Part shown: positions 43,537 to 52,343 of the stretch, one piece after another
How positions within the stretch are numbered: position 1 is the stretch's first letter
Layout of the letters: the number at the start of each line of letters is the position of its first letter
Source of the DNA: a virus
Strand: one strand, 5' to 3'
IMG/VR virus record: IMGVR_UViG_3300033182_000652
Location: 1 to 64,000 of that record
DNA: 64,000 nucleotides
Notes under the pieces: model-generated
Told to the model about the DNA's origin: nothing
Database searches by the model: none
Seen by the model: the letters and a program-made list of their open reading frames with translations, nothing else
Position numbers and translations under genes: made by a program

Positions 43537-45114
43537 TTATTGAGCACCCTCATCGGTGTCAATGGGTTCAGTAATGCTAATGTTAGGAACAAATTCCAAA
43601 GTAGCCAAAGAATCCGCTACCTTAACCATAAGTTCATCATGATCCATCTTCGTAGAGAAGTGAACATCCACGCCCTCATCTGTCTTGAAGGAGAAAACAG
43701 GCACAGCCGAAAGCGCAGACGAAACATCAAGAGCCTCATCATCAGAGCACTTAACGTGTACCACGAAACCAGAAACAGCCTTTTCGCCCTGCTCCATCGG
43801 ACGAGACATCGGAGCCTCAGTCAAATACTCCTCGACCCCTGCAATAAGCTCAAGCGTGGCCTCACGAAGCTCGCCAGCACCACGAAGCTTCAACATTTCG
43901 TTGTAAGCCATCAAAAGAAGTGCCATGGGATCTTTAAGATACTCAGGCTTCTTTGACTCTCCGTAGCCGTGGCCCTTTTCCTCGGTACCACAGGAACAAC
44001 CGCCAGTAGCATCCTTGGCCTCTTCGACCTCTACACCAGCCAAGAAGTTGTTGTGAACATTGATATTAGCGTTACCATCAAAACGCTTCAGGGCCTCAAG
44101 GTACTCCTCGTGCGTATCGCAAGGAAGATAGCCACCACCATGTGAATGAACTCCTGAACAGCCAAACGTCTTCGACCATGCCAAAGCAATGTCTGGCGTC
44201 GCCCAAGTACCGTGCTCGTCCTCGGCGTCACGAATACCGTCAGGCTCTTCAGCGTCCTTCTCTTCAGGACCTTTAACCATCATCGACGGAGGAGCCGAAT
44301 CACCAACCGGCGTGTACGATACAGTAGGCTTCACTCTGGTAGGCTTCCCAACCATAAGGTTGTCGCCGTCCATAGAGAACGTGGCCATCCACGCCATGTC
44401 CTCACCAGTTTCAAAGATGACGGAGTTTCCGTCAACACTAATAATTTTTACCGGCTTACGAAGAGCTTGCGAAAGAGCGCTGCCAATCATTGATGACATT
44501 GCGTCCGCTCTGTTTGACGGTTTGTCCATTCCACTGTCATCCATGTGCATTTTTGTCACTGTACCTTCTTCGTCGTCTTTTACAGAAATAGTGCCGGTTA
44601 GCTGGTTAGCGCCGTGCAGTACGGGAGAAATCTCGTATAATTCAACTTCTTTAAGCATGTTTGCTTTTTGAACAGCATCGTAATCGGCGGTTAATGTTTT
44701 GTAACCAATCGACCATTCTTGCTCATTTCCATAAAATGCAACATTTGCGAACGCTTCACGACCACGTTCAGTATTTAGGTTAAACTGAACCTTTGCATAG
44801 AGTCCGCCAATCTTAGCATTTTTCATCTTTTCAGGCAGTCTTGGATCATTTCTAGAAACTTCGTAAATCTCCAGAACTTTACCAATAGGCTGATTCCAGT
44901 CGTGGCCCCACACCACTCTGGGCTTGCGACGCTTCAAAGATTCGTTAAAAGCCCCAGAAATGACAATATCGCCAACTGAATCGCGATTACCAATGCCTGA
45001 AACAAACGCTTCGACAATACCTTCGGCTTTATCAATGCCAATCTGACCTGAAATAGCCTTAAAAGTGAAGTCGGCTTCCTTTTCTGATGCGTTTTCCATA
45101 ACGGCAGAAGTCAT
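43537..45114 (-). CDS. Prohead protease (HK97/U35 type) with C-terminal extension
   Basis: A 525-aa protein. Residues ~15-180 are the capsid maturation protease: GIVEAFVSGIGNRDSVGDIV, VVWGHDW with catalytic-type His71, EWSIGYKT with Ser135, LYEISPVLHGA. It would cut the capsid delta domain and scaffold during head maturation. The remaining ~340 residues are unusual: a second beta-rich part, the mini-domain GCSGVHSHGGGYLPC (about 320) and a C-terminal helical/beta part. A CSCG pair is present near residue 375. The AAGGAGAGAC site precedes the ATG at 45114. It follows the portal gene after a 102-bp AT-rich gap. Confidence 0.85.
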   Translation of the reverse strand: MTSAVMENASEKEADFTFKAISGQIGIDKAEGIVEAFVSGIGNRDSVGDIVISGAFNESLKRRKPRVVWGHDWNQPIGKVLEIYEVSRNDPRLPEKMKNAKIGGLYAKVQFNLNTERGREAFANVAFYGNEQEWSIGYKTLTADYDAVQKANMLKEVELYEISPVLHGANQLTGTISVKDDEEGTVTKMHMDDSGMDKPSNRADAMSSMIGSALSQALRKPVKIISVDGNSVIFETGEDMAWMATFSMDGDNLMVGKPTRVKPTVSYTPVGDSAPPSMMVKGPEEKDAEEPDGIRDAEDEHGTWATPDIALAWSKTFGCSGVHSHGGGYLPCDTHEEYLEALKRFDGNANINVHNNFLAGVEVEEAKDATGGCSCGTEEKGHGYGESKKPEYLKDPMALLLMAYNEMLKLRGAGELREATLELIAGVEEYLTEAPMSRPMEQGEKAVSGFVVHVKCSDDEALDVSSALSAVPVFSFKTDEGVDVHFSTKMDHDELMVKVADSLATLEFVPNISITEPIDTDEGAQ

Positions 45115-45216
45115 GTCTCTCCTTAAGGTCTAAGAGCGCCCTGAGTATATGTTATCGGGGCAATGGTTGATACTTGAGCGTATTTATATAAACTCAAAAA
45201 AGGGTAATTATATAAA

Positions 45217-46719
45217 CTATAGTGCGGATTCGCTAGGAACTCTTGATGCAGGAGCTTCAATATTATCAGTACCCTGCACAGTGCCAGCAGGAACAAACCC
45301 GCCAACCTCAGGACTAAACTCGGCAACATCCTGACTAAACGCAGCAGACCTCTGGGCATCCAACGATTCACCAACACCAGCACCGGGAGCACCGCCGCCA
45401 GGAGCAATACTAGTCGGAACTGCACCGCCCTCAGCCGCCGCCGCTTCCTCCTGCTCAGCAGCAATCTCCTCCTGCGTCTTCTCAGTATTCGCAATCGGCG
45501 TCTGATTTGGATTAGCCAACAACGAATCAGCAATATCGCCATCAACACGCTTACGGCCCACCGCATGACGATACTCATTAACACTAATTAGACCCTGCTG
45601 GAACTCTGACAAATGATGCATCGCTCGCTCCTGGCTAGCCAAAACCAATGTGGGAACATTGCCTGTATCGAAATCAATGTAGTAACTATCGTCAATCTTA
45701 TCAAACGAACGTGCAATCAAATCCAAATGAGGAGACATAGTTTCCATCCAGAAAACCTTACCCTCTTCAGAAGCATTTGCAAAAGTACGGTTAGAAGAGT
45801 TACCAATAATCGACTCAGGAACACCAAATGCTGCCAAAATCTCTTCTTTCGTAATAGTACGCATCTGAATGTAAGCAGCATCACGTGGGCTAGCAGCGGT
45901 ATCAACGAAATCTGCCCCATCATCCGCAGAAATAACGCCTACAGCGCCCGCTCTACCAATATTTCCACGGAAACGTGAACGCAACTCGTCCTTATCCTCC
46001 TCAGCGATCTCGCTGCGAAGAACAAGCAGACCACCCGGGCGACCGTCATTAATCAAGAAGTTTCTGTTGTAAATCTTTGCCAAGCTCTCAACTTCAATAG
46101 CAACACCAGAAGCTTCCATTGGGGTCATTGACAAATAAGGATCGAGCGGGTGCGGACGACGAATCCAAATAACATTTTCTGGACGCAGCGTCCGCTTTTC
46201 GTGCGCACTAATCTTAACTTCAAACCCTTTCACAAACTTCTGAACATCCGGGATCGGTGAAGTATTCTGAGGCGGCAATAGATGAAGTGCAATAGGTACA
46301 CCGCCCCTACCTCGAACAATCTCCACAAAAACACCACGGCTACTCATTAAAAGCTGAGCAGACAACCGATATCTAAACGCAAACGCATTTTCGCCCTGAT
46401 TCGCAGTGTTATTAAAGATTTTCAATAAATCAGCGTCTTCAACAATCTCGCCAAACGGATTATTATCCTTGCGTAAAATCATCGGAAGACGTGCCTGATT
46501 TGAAGCAATGACATCAATGCTTCTAAACACCCAAGTGACCTTAGCGACACCTTCTTTGTAAGCCTTAACAATATCCCAACCATCATGATAACCACGATTA
46601 TCCGCAAGAGACGGACTGTACGACACCGGGGCACCAACAGAAATAGGAGCAGCCTTCTGCTCCACCGGATTCATAGCAATATTGCGAAGTGATTTATTGG
46701 ATGTGGAATTCCATGCCAT
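45217..46719 (-). CDS. Portal protein
   Basis: A 500-aa HK97-type portal: TWVFRSIDVIASNQARLP, FRYRLSAQLLMSSRGVFVE, NVIWIRRPHPLDPYLSMTPMEA, LLVLRSEIAEEDKDELRSRF and EILAAFGVPESIIG are all family landmarks. It forms the dodecameric ring through which DNA is packaged. The C-terminal ~100 residues are a Pro/Gly/Ala-rich tail. The start codon overlaps the upstream stop (TAATG), so it is translated together with the small membrane protein. The gap 45115-45216 behind it holds two copies of ttatataaact (45184, 45208) and no gene. Confidence 0.92.
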   Translation of the reverse strand: MAWNSTSNKSLRNIAMNPVEQKAAPISVGAPVSYSPSLADNRGYHDGWDIVKAYKEGVAKVTWVFRSIDVIASNQARLPMILRKDNNPFGEIVEDADLLKIFNNTANQGENAFAFRYRLSAQLLMSSRGVFVEIVRGRGGVPIALHLLPPQNTSPIPDVQKFVKGFEVKISAHEKRTLRPENVIWIRRPHPLDPYLSMTPMEASGVAIEVESLAKIYNRNFLINDGRPGGLLVLRSEIAEEDKDELRSRFRGNIGRAGAVGVISADDGADFVDTAASPRDAAYIQMRTITKEEILAAFGVPESIIGNSSNRTFANASEEGKVFWMETMSPHLDLIARSFDKIDDSYYIDFDTGNVPTLVLASQERAMHHLSEFQQGLISVNEYRHAVGRKRVDGDIADSLLANPNQTPIANTEKTQEEIAAEQEEAAAAEGGAVPTSIAPGGGAPGAGVGESLDAQRSAAFSQDVAEFSPEVGGFVPAGTVQGTDNIEAPASRVPSESAL

Positions 46720-46877
46720 TATTCAGCCCCTAAGAGATATCCATAAATACCGCACGCAAGGCCAGCACTTGCCAAACCCCACCCTAAACTTAGTATACTA
46801 ATACCAAGCCCAATCAGAATTACAGAAAGACACATAAGCAGATGGGCGCACGTTGATCGACTAAAAAAATTCATCAT
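46719..46877 (-). CDS. 52-aa small membrane protein
   Basis: A short gene below the usual ORF cut-off. ATG at 46877 (a second ATG follows), TAA at 46721-46719 overlapping the portal start by one base. Hydrophobic through most of its length (LLMCLSVILIGLGISILSLG, then WGLASAGLACGIYGYLLG), suggesting two short membrane helices. It is first in the portal/head operon, with a leaderless-type promoter. Function unknown; a holin-like or membrane-targeting role is possible. Confidence 0.6.
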   Translation of the reverse strand: MMNFFSRSTCAHLLMCLSVILIGLGISILSLGWGLASAGLACGIYGYLLGAE

Positions 46878-46883
46878 GTTTAT

Positions 46884-46912
46884 ACTTTACCGGTAAATAG
46901 TCAAGGATTCAA
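46884..46912 (-). promoter_or_regulatory. Head-operon promoter with 12-bp palindrome
   Basis: TTGAAT (46912-46907), 17-bp spacer, TAAAGT (46889-46884), 6 nt, ATG 46877. A perfect palindrome TTTACCGGTAAA (46886-46897) overlaps the -10 and lies in the 41-bp divergent gap to the terminase start. It could bind a regulator of both directions. Confidence 0.55.
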
Positions 46913-46918
46913 GCACAT

Positions 46919-48235
46919 ATGTCTAACGAGGCTCCAGACTGGAACAAAATTCGGCAATACTTGGAACCGAAACGTTCCGAATATTGGATCGAAGAGCCGT
47001 CGATCACACAAAAAGTCTTCCTAAAAAGCACCGCACAAGAAGTACTTTTTGGTGGAGCAGCAGGCGGCGGCAAATCTAGCGCCCTTATCATGGCTGCCCT
47101 ACAGTACGTCGATGTTCCCGGTTACAGCGCAATCCTGTTTAGGCGCACATACGCTGACCTTGCACTACCCGGCGCTCTCATGGACCGCTTCCGAGATTGG
47201 ACCATGCACTACGACGACGTTCATTGGAATGCCAACAGCTACACAGCCACGTTCCCTAGCGGAGCCAGAGTAACATTCGGTTACCTCAACAACGTCAACG
47301 ACTACCTCAGATACAAGGGTTCCGAGTTCCAATTCATCGGAATGGACGAGGTAACAGAAATCAGAGAGTCTGACTACCGTTACATGTTCTCCCGTCTTCG
47401 CCGTCCGGCATCAGGCCCGCTGGCTCAAGTCCCGTTGAGAATGCGGGCAGCCACAAACCCTGCACCTAACTGGGTACGTCAGCGATTCCTTGTTGAAGGC
47501 AAAGATCGTGGAAGAATCTTTATCCCGTCCATGCTAACAGATAACCCCGGCATCGACCCCGCCTCTTACCGGGCCGTTCTTCAAGAGCTAGACCCTGTTG
47601 AGCGGAAGCGGCTTGAGTTCGGTGACTGGTGGTCAACCGCTCTAGGATCACTTTTCAATCGCGAAAGTTTTGAGATCATAGATGACAGCGAAATCCCATC
47701 GTTCTCTAACGATACACAAATCGTAAGATTCTGGGACTTAGCTGGCTCAGAACCAACACAATCTAACCCAGACCCTGACTGGACAGTTGGTTGTCTCGGA
47801 GCGTTTGATAACGGAGTGTTCTACATCTTGGACATTCGCAGAATCAGAGCTAAGGGAGATAAAGTAGAAAAGTTTATTCGAGCCACGGCTGCAGAAGACG
47901 GTCCAGAAATTCCTATTATGATGGAGCAGGAACCAGGGTCTGCAGGTAAAAACCTTATTGACCAATATGCCCGATATGTGCTTCCAGGCTACAACTTTAC
48001 AGGCCAACGTGCTACTGGTGATAAAGCCACAAGGGCAAAGCCACTTTCAGCAGCCGTAGCTAACGGTAACGTTCGCTTAATCCGGGCAGCATGGAACACA
48101 GACTTTCTAGATGAGGTCTCGGCGTTCCCCGAAGCACGTGTGCATGATGACCAAGTGGATGCGACAGTCCACGCTTTCAATCACTGCGCCGGACTGGGTA
48201 TGGGCATTCGCCGTAAAATTGAAATAATTATTTAG
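46919..48235 (+). CDS. terL: Terminase large subunit
   Basis: A 438-aa packaging ATPase/nuclease. Walker A FGGAAGGGKS (about residues 44-53), Walker B FIGMDE (Asp143, Glu144), nuclease domain with FWDLAGSE, IMMEQEPGSAG and DDQVDATVHAF, the three acidic sites of the RNase H-like nuclease. It powers DNA translocation into the prohead and cuts the concatemer. It is the only plus-strand gene between 1 and 60 kb. It starts 41 bp from the divergent head operon and ends overlapping the convergent methyltransferase gene by 4 nt. AAGGA about 10 nt before the ATG. No small terminase was recognised nearby. Confidence 0.93.
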   Translation: MSNEAPDWNKIRQYLEPKRSEYWIEEPSITQKVFLKSTAQEVLFGGAAGGGKSSALIMAALQYVDVPGYSAILFRRTYADLALPGALMDRFRDWTMHYDDVHWNANSYTATFPSGARVTFGYLNNVNDYLRYKGSEFQFIGMDEVTEIRESDYRYMFSRLRRPASGPLAQVPLRMRAATNPAPNWVRQRFLVEGKDRGRIFIPSMLTDNPGIDPASYRAVLQELDPVERKRLEFGDWWSTALGSLFNRESFEIIDDSEIPSFSNDTQIVRFWDLAGSEPTQSNPDPDWTVGCLGAFDNGVFYILDIRRIRAKGDKVEKFIRATAAEDGPEIPIMMEQEPGSAGKNLIDQYARYVLPGYNFTGQRATGDKATRAKPLSAAVANGNVRLIRAAWNTDFLDEVSAFPEARVHDDQVDATVHAFNHCAGLGMGIRRKIEIII

Positions 48236-48822
48236 AGAACGTCCCAGCGGAGATGGGGTCGGAACAAATCCTGGCATACGGCAGCAGGGTCTACCCACCA
48301 GTCTTCATGAATTGTTCGGACAACAAGCGTATACCCGAGAGCATCTAAAATCTCTCTTTGGGCATCACGGATAGACTTGTTCCTAAAATACATGTTGACG
48401 TCGTGCTCAAACGTGATGACTGAGAAACGAAACGTGTTTAAAGGCAGCGAAATCAATCCCAGCAAAGAAGTGTACGCACTGCCTTCAGGTCGCATGGCCG
48501 GATCATAACCATTGTCAATATCTACTTGTAGAAAGTCAATTTGTTTAGGCCACTGAGCAGCCTCAAAAAACTCAGTATAATTAAAAGCTAATGCATCCCC
48601 ATAACAAGGATTTGATCTGTTGCTCACAAACTGATCTCGCCGCTTATCATCAATCTCAAACGAAACACCGTGCCAGCCAAAGTCTTGCTCTAGTACACGG
48701 GTGTTGCTGCCGTCGTGAGAGTGGAAAGCACCAAGTTCTACATAGTGACCGGCCTGCTTCATTTGCGTCATTTCGATGACAAAGTTTTCTTGCTCACTGG
48801 GACTAAATTGCTGAATCTGCAT
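48232..48822 (-). CDS. FkbM-like SAM-dependent methyltransferase
   Basis: A 196-aa Rossmann-fold methyltransferase of the FkbM type: motif I YVELGAFHSHDGSNT, acidic loop FEIDDKRRDQF, FLQVDIDNGYD and VITFEHD. FkbM enzymes usually O-methylate sugars or small molecules, so the target may be a glycan or modified base. A GGAGAG site precedes the ATG at 48822, inside the end of the 2OG-oxygenase gene (20-nt overlap). It is last in the 60-48 kb operon and convergent with terL. Confidence 0.78.
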   Translation of the reverse strand: MQIQQFSPSEQENFVIEMTQMKQAGHYVELGAFHSHDGSNTRVLEQDFGWHGVSFEIDDKRRDQFVSNRSNPCYGDALAFNYTEFFEAAQWPKQIDFLQVDIDNGYDPAMRPEGSAYTSLLGLISLPLNTFRFSVITFEHDVNMYFRNKSIRDAQREILDALGYTLVVRTIHEDWWVDPAAVCQDLFRPHLRWDVL

Positions 48823-49366
48823 TTTTATCTCTCCAAAATTTAGTAGACGACACCTTGATGCCGCCTTTCACTGTGTTACCTTTATGCCTGTAATGGCACC
48901 CAAATAGCACCATCAGATTTTCTTTAGGACTAATCGTTACATCCAGATCAGGAAATACTAGCTCTCCACCACAGTAACCAGCATTCAAGTAGTGTACAGA
49001 ACTAAAAACATGTATTTTTTCTCGCTTCTCCGGATCATCTGCGTTGTGATACATGTCATCGTGTAACCCCATATCGCATCCTTCAGGATAAACCACACCA
49101 GTTAGGTTAGCGGTTGTTGCAGCGTCAAAATCAAAGATTTCCTTCAATGCTTCTGCTATTGACTGACAATAAGTCAAAATGATTTGATCTTCCACGCTAT
49201 CGGGATTGTCCTGGTTGACGACAGGTCGGCTAAAAAAGTTATGGCACCGACCGGGCTTTTCCTCAACCTCCCCCGGACGCGGATTCTGTACCATGTGTAA
49301 CAAATCACGACAATATGGAGAAAAGTCGTGGATCACAACCAAGTCGTCTCTTATGAAGTTAAGCAT
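48803..49366 (-). CDS. 2-oxoglutarate/Fe(II)-dependent oxygenase (prolyl-4-hydroxylase-like)
   Basis: A 187-aa oxygenase. Metal-binding HxD in GCDMGLHDDMYHN, then VFSSVHYLNAGYCGGELVFPD, and the distal His with 2OG-binding part in RHKGNTVKGGIK. It uses 2OG and O2 to hydroxylate a protein, base or small molecule. Similar genes are common in aquatic phages and their substrates are mostly unknown. The start at 49366 (MLNFIRD) overlaps the DUF932 stop by 8 nt; an ATG at 49387 is also in frame. Confidence 0.8.
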   Translation of the reverse strand: MLNFIRDDLVVIHDFSPYCRDLLHMVQNPRPGEVEEKPGRCHNFFSRPVVNQDNPDSVEDQIILTYCQSIAEALKEIFDFDAATTANLTGVVYPEGCDMGLHDDMYHNADDPEKREKIHVFSSVHYLNAGYCGGELVFPDLDVTISPKENLMVLFGCHYRHKGNTVKGGIKVSSTKFWRDKNADSAI

Positions 49367-50300
49367 CTCGGACCGCATTAAATACATTTACTTTAATACG
49401 ATGGCTAAAGTTGTCTAACTCTAACGAATGCTGTGCCGCTTCAATAGCCGGAATGTCCCTATGAAAATCTATGTATTCCATAATAGCACTGTAAGCAGCC
49501 CATTTCGTATCACCAAATCTACCGAGGTTATGTGGCTGACGATAAATCATCTTGATCTTCTCATGAACATCTTCGGCATTAGAACGCTTCTTAGCAGAAG
49601 AAGCGCCCTGCGTTGACCAAAACTTTTCCATTACCCCGAACAGCTTATCAGAAGACATATGAGAAGATGTGAATTCACTAATGATAAGATCAAGCTTCTC
49701 AGACCAAATCTGACGCATCGTGAGAGCTTCTGTCGCATCCATAGGATCAATAGTCTCATTAGGGGTGTGACGCTTACGTAAACTGAAATCAGCATCGGAG
49801 GAAAAACGATACACGGAATTGGTTTCCGCTCGCACATCCAGATTGTAGTAACACACCGGCATACTTCCATCGTGGGAAGTGATAACAACAATGTAGTTAT
49901 CAATCGCATCTTCACCCATGGTAGAAAGAATCGTCGTACTGCTGTGCTTAACAGCTACAAAAAACTTACGGCCTTCTTCCAGCACGCCACAGCTATGTAA
50001 AGATGCTGCGCCGTTTGCCTTCGACACGATATCTCTAGCCCTATCCAAAATGCTAGAGTTGGGCACAACCGAATAACGCTCTTTCACGACTTCCCACATG
50101 ATGCGGTGAGTCTGATCCAAACTAACTCGGTTAATAATAAAGCGGTTAGGAAACGTGACGATCTTACCCATCACATCGTCGTGCATCAATACTGGACTTA
50201 ATGTGACCGTGTAGTCGCCCTTGGACTTCAGCAGAATTTCGTTATTGGACTGCTCCGAAGAAACACGGGTCCCCAGGTCAAGCCAAGACTTATCGCTCAT
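49359..50300 (-). CDS. DUF932-like phage/plasmid protein
   Basis: A 313-aa protein resembling the DUF932 family of phage and plasmid proteins. It has an N-terminal beta-rich part, FPNRFIINRVSLDQTHRIMWEV-type central segments and a C-terminal helical part ending NRPHN-like with AAYSAIMEYIDFHRDIP. The biochemical role of the family is not established. It overlaps the MazG gene by 11 nt. Context suggests a nucleotide- or DNA-related role. Confidence 0.6.
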   Translation of the reverse strand: MSDKSWLDLGTRVSSEQSNNEILLKSKGDYTVTLSPVLMHDDVMGKIVTFPNRFIINRVSLDQTHRIMWEVVKERYSVVPNSSILDRARDIVSKANGAASLHSCGVLEEGRKFFVAVKHSSTTILSTMGEDAIDNYIVVITSHDGSMPVCYYNLDVRAETNSVYRFSSDADFSLRKRHTPNETIDPMDATEALTMRQIWSEKLDLIISEFTSSHMSSDKLFGVMEKFWSTQGASSAKKRSNAEDVHEKIKMIYRQPHNLGRFGDTKWAAYSAIMEYIDFHRDIPAIEAAQHSLELDNFSHRIKVNVFNAVRDA

Positions 50301-50640
50301 CCCCGGACCCCTGAATCATATTACGATCATATCTGTCAAAAAGCTTCTCAATATTTTCTTTAGCAATATCGTTGAAATCAATACCAAGTTCCCAAGCAAG
50401 CACAGCAGCATACCAAAGCACATCACCGATTTCTTTGCTGATAGCAGAGCGGAACACCGAATCAGTATAGTCCCCATCGCTGTCTCTAATGTGCTTCTTC
50501 ACCTTGTCAGCAACTTCACCTGCTTCGCTAGCAAGACCAAGAGTCAAATACTCAACTGCTGATTCCTTGGGGTAAATAGCGGTTGTCTTAGCACCGACCT
50601 GATACGCATTAAATTCCATTCCCATTTTATCTCCTGTCAC
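50290..50640 (-). CDS. MazG-like nucleoside triphosphate pyrophosphohydrolase
   Basis: A 116-aa all-helical protein with the MazG metal sites SEAGEVADKVKK and KEIGDVLWYAA (ExxE...ExxD pattern). Such enzymes hydrolyse (d)NTPs to monophosphates. In phages they may clean non-standard nucleotides from the pool or lower ppGpp. Start ATG 50640 (ATGA overlap with the ParB-like gene). Placed right after a ParB/PAPS-reductase-like set, it could remove unmodified or toxic nucleotides (inference). Confidence 0.85.
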   Translation of the reverse strand: MTGDKMGMEFNAYQVGAKTTAIYPKESAVEYLTLGLASEAGEVADKVKKHIRDSDGDYTDSVFRSAISKEIGDVLWYAAVLAWELGIDFNDIAKENIEKLFDRYDRNMIQGSGDER

Positions 50641-51164
50641 AACGACTCAGGCTCGCCCGTCGGTCGCTCAATCTGAACATTTTCCCCAGTCGCTGATTCA
50701 ATTGGTACCCACGCAGGCGAATACTTATGCTCTCTAATCTTACGCATTTTGATTAACGAACCCTCCATCAGCAACATAAACTCTTCATCTTCTAACCCCA
50801 ACTGCTCTTGAAAGTCTTCAGGGTCAACATCGTTGTCAAAAAATATCTCCCGTAAAAGCTCGGACAAGAACTTATTTACGACAATGCCTCGATTTCGATT
50901 CATACTAACGTGGAGTAGTGCTGCTTCAACATCATCTACATCGACGGTTACAACAGGGATTTCTTGCAAGTCTAGGAGCTTAGCAGCCTTCCAACGATGT
51001 AAACCATCAATAATACATGCAGTAGACTTTTGACATACGATGGGCTGAAGAATCCCAAACTTTTCAATAGAAGCTGTCAATTTTCTAAAGTCCGGCGCAA
51101 CAACATAGTTTACCGAACCCCAAAAAGCTGGTTGTATTCTGTCGGGAGTAACTGAAATATACAT
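50637..51164 (-). CDS. ParB/Srx-like domain protein (IbrB-like), partner of the PP-loop protein
   Basis: A 175-aa protein. Residues ~25-85 are a ParB N-terminal/sulfiredoxin-like domain: LTASIEKFGILQPIVC, ACIIDGLHRWKAAKLLDL, EIPVVTVD. The GxHR motif is the NTP-binding/catalytic site of the fold (ParB is a CTPase; Srx an ATP-using enzyme). The C-terminal half is helical and acidic. It lies 4 bp after the PAPS-reductase-like gene, as IbrB lies next to IbrA in E. coli. Likely works with that protein. Confidence 0.8.
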   Translation of the reverse strand: MYISVTPDRIQPAFWGSVNYVVAPDFRKLTASIEKFGILQPIVCQKSTACIIDGLHRWKAAKLLDLQEIPVVTVDVDDVEAALLHVSMNRNRGIVVNKFLSELLREIFFDNDVDPEDFQEQLGLEDEEFMLLMEGSLIKMRKIREHKYSPAWVPIESATGENVQIERPTGEPESL

Positions 51165-51168
51165 GTGC

Positions 51169-52338
51169 TTAACTTAACCTAAAATCGTCTTGCAAGTCAA
51201 GGCTGTCGGCATCAGCCATGTCCTGATAGAGGGCTTTCATCCTCTTCTTATGTGCAATAGTTTGTGGCCCAACGGGTGAAGGATTACCAACAACAGAATT
51301 GAGTAGCAAAGTTCTTACTAAATGGTCAATCGGGTAAGCGAAAGGATCTTTGTTATGTGACGTTCTAAACTTGTCCGCAAAAGAAAACGCTAAACGACGA
51401 TAGTCAACATCATCAAAATGCGTTTCAATGCACTCTTTAACACCATCCCAACCATTTGCGGCAAACTGATCCACAACTGCCTCAATATCATACTCCCCCC
51501 AAAGTTGGCGCTGAGTATCTATCTCGGGAAACACCTCAACTAGTCGGTCATAAAACTCCGGCTCAGTTTTAACTACGTCAGTCAGCCTTCTAGCTGCCGT
51601 AGAAAACAAAGGCGTACCAACCCGTTGATTTGCACCACCTAACATGGCGTAATCATAGTACTTGCAGTAAGAAGCACCGTGTTCTTCAGTGATAAACTTC
51701 AGAACATCATCAGAAGTCCAATCGTAAATCACTTTAGCAAACCTCAATGGTATTGCTTTAGGCAAGCCTTGAGGACGATTGATATAATTTTCGTGAAGCT
51801 TCTGAGTAACGGATCGGTAACGAACCATTGACTCATTCGCCCTTACCCCGGTAATAAACGCAGTACGGCCACGCTTCCCCTGCATTGTATACTCATCTAT
51901 TCGTTTAGGAAGAGGTAGATTGCCAGACAACCCAAAGTGCTCGGCTCGAATACAGTTCGGCGGGAAGTCTCGGACCAGCATGCCACACTCTTCCCGAAAC
52001 GCAGACCACAGTAAAACCAGTTCACGGGTACCCATGTACCAAACCTCTTGCAACTGAGGAAGGCAGTACCATTCCATGTCCACCCAGTCATAGTTACTTA
52101 CTTTAGTAACAAACTCTTCCGCCGCAGGCGAAATAATTTCTTCGTCACGAAAAATCGCTTTGACAGGTCCAAGCCCGCGCTCTTCATGAACCTCTTTCGC
52201 AAGATACAACGCAGCGGTGCTATCTTTACCGCCACTAAACTGAACACAAACCGTGTCAAAAATATCGTAGACGTGACGAATCCGCTGCCTAGCGGCCTCT
52301 ACACAGTTTATGTCCAGATACATTTGCTTACGAGGCAT
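51169..52338 (-). CDS. PAPS-reductase-like PP-loop ATP pyrophosphatase (IbrA/DndC-related)
   Basis: A 389-aa protein. The PP-loop VCVQFSGGKDSTAALYLA (residues 31-48) is diagnostic for the adenine nucleotide alpha hydrolase/PAPS reductase superfamily. Further conserved parts are RGRTAFITGVRANESMVR, PLRFAKVIYDWTSDDVLKFI, and Cys residues at CGMLVRDFPPNC that may bind metal or carry sulfur. True assimilatory PAPS reductases have a C-terminal ECGLH, which is not seen here. The closest architectural parallels are IbrA and DndC, acting in regulation or DNA phosphorothioation. It is flanked by two ParB-like genes. Substrate unknown. Confidence 0.82.
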   Translation of the reverse strand: MPRKQMYLDINCVEAARQRIRHVYDIFDTVCVQFSGGKDSTAALYLAKEVHEERGLGPVKAIFRDEEIISPAAEEFVTKVSNYDWVDMEWYCLPQLQEVWYMGTRELVLLWSAFREECGMLVRDFPPNCIRAEHFGLSGNLPLPKRIDEYTMQGKRGRTAFITGVRANESMVRYRSVTQKLHENYINRPQGLPKAIPLRFAKVIYDWTSDDVLKFITEEHGASYCKYYDYAMLGGANQRVGTPLFSTAARRLTDVVKTEPEFYDRLVEVFPEIDTQRQLWGEYDIEAVVDQFAANGWDGVKECIETHFDDVDYRRLAFSFADKFRTSHNKDPFAYPIDHLVRTLLLNSVVGNPSPVGPQTIAHKKRMKALYQDMADADSLDLQDDFRLS

Positions 52339-52343
52339 GCGAC

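Noticed and set aside
45184-45218. Two ttatataaact repeats after the portal gene as a promoter array
   Set aside because: AT-rich short repeats without a convincing -35; not enough to call a regulatory site.
51169-52338. Assimilatory PAPS reductase (sulfate metabolism gene)
   Set aside because: PP-loop is present but the C-terminal ECGLH active-site motif is not, and the neighbours are ParB-like genes rather than sulfur assimilation genes.
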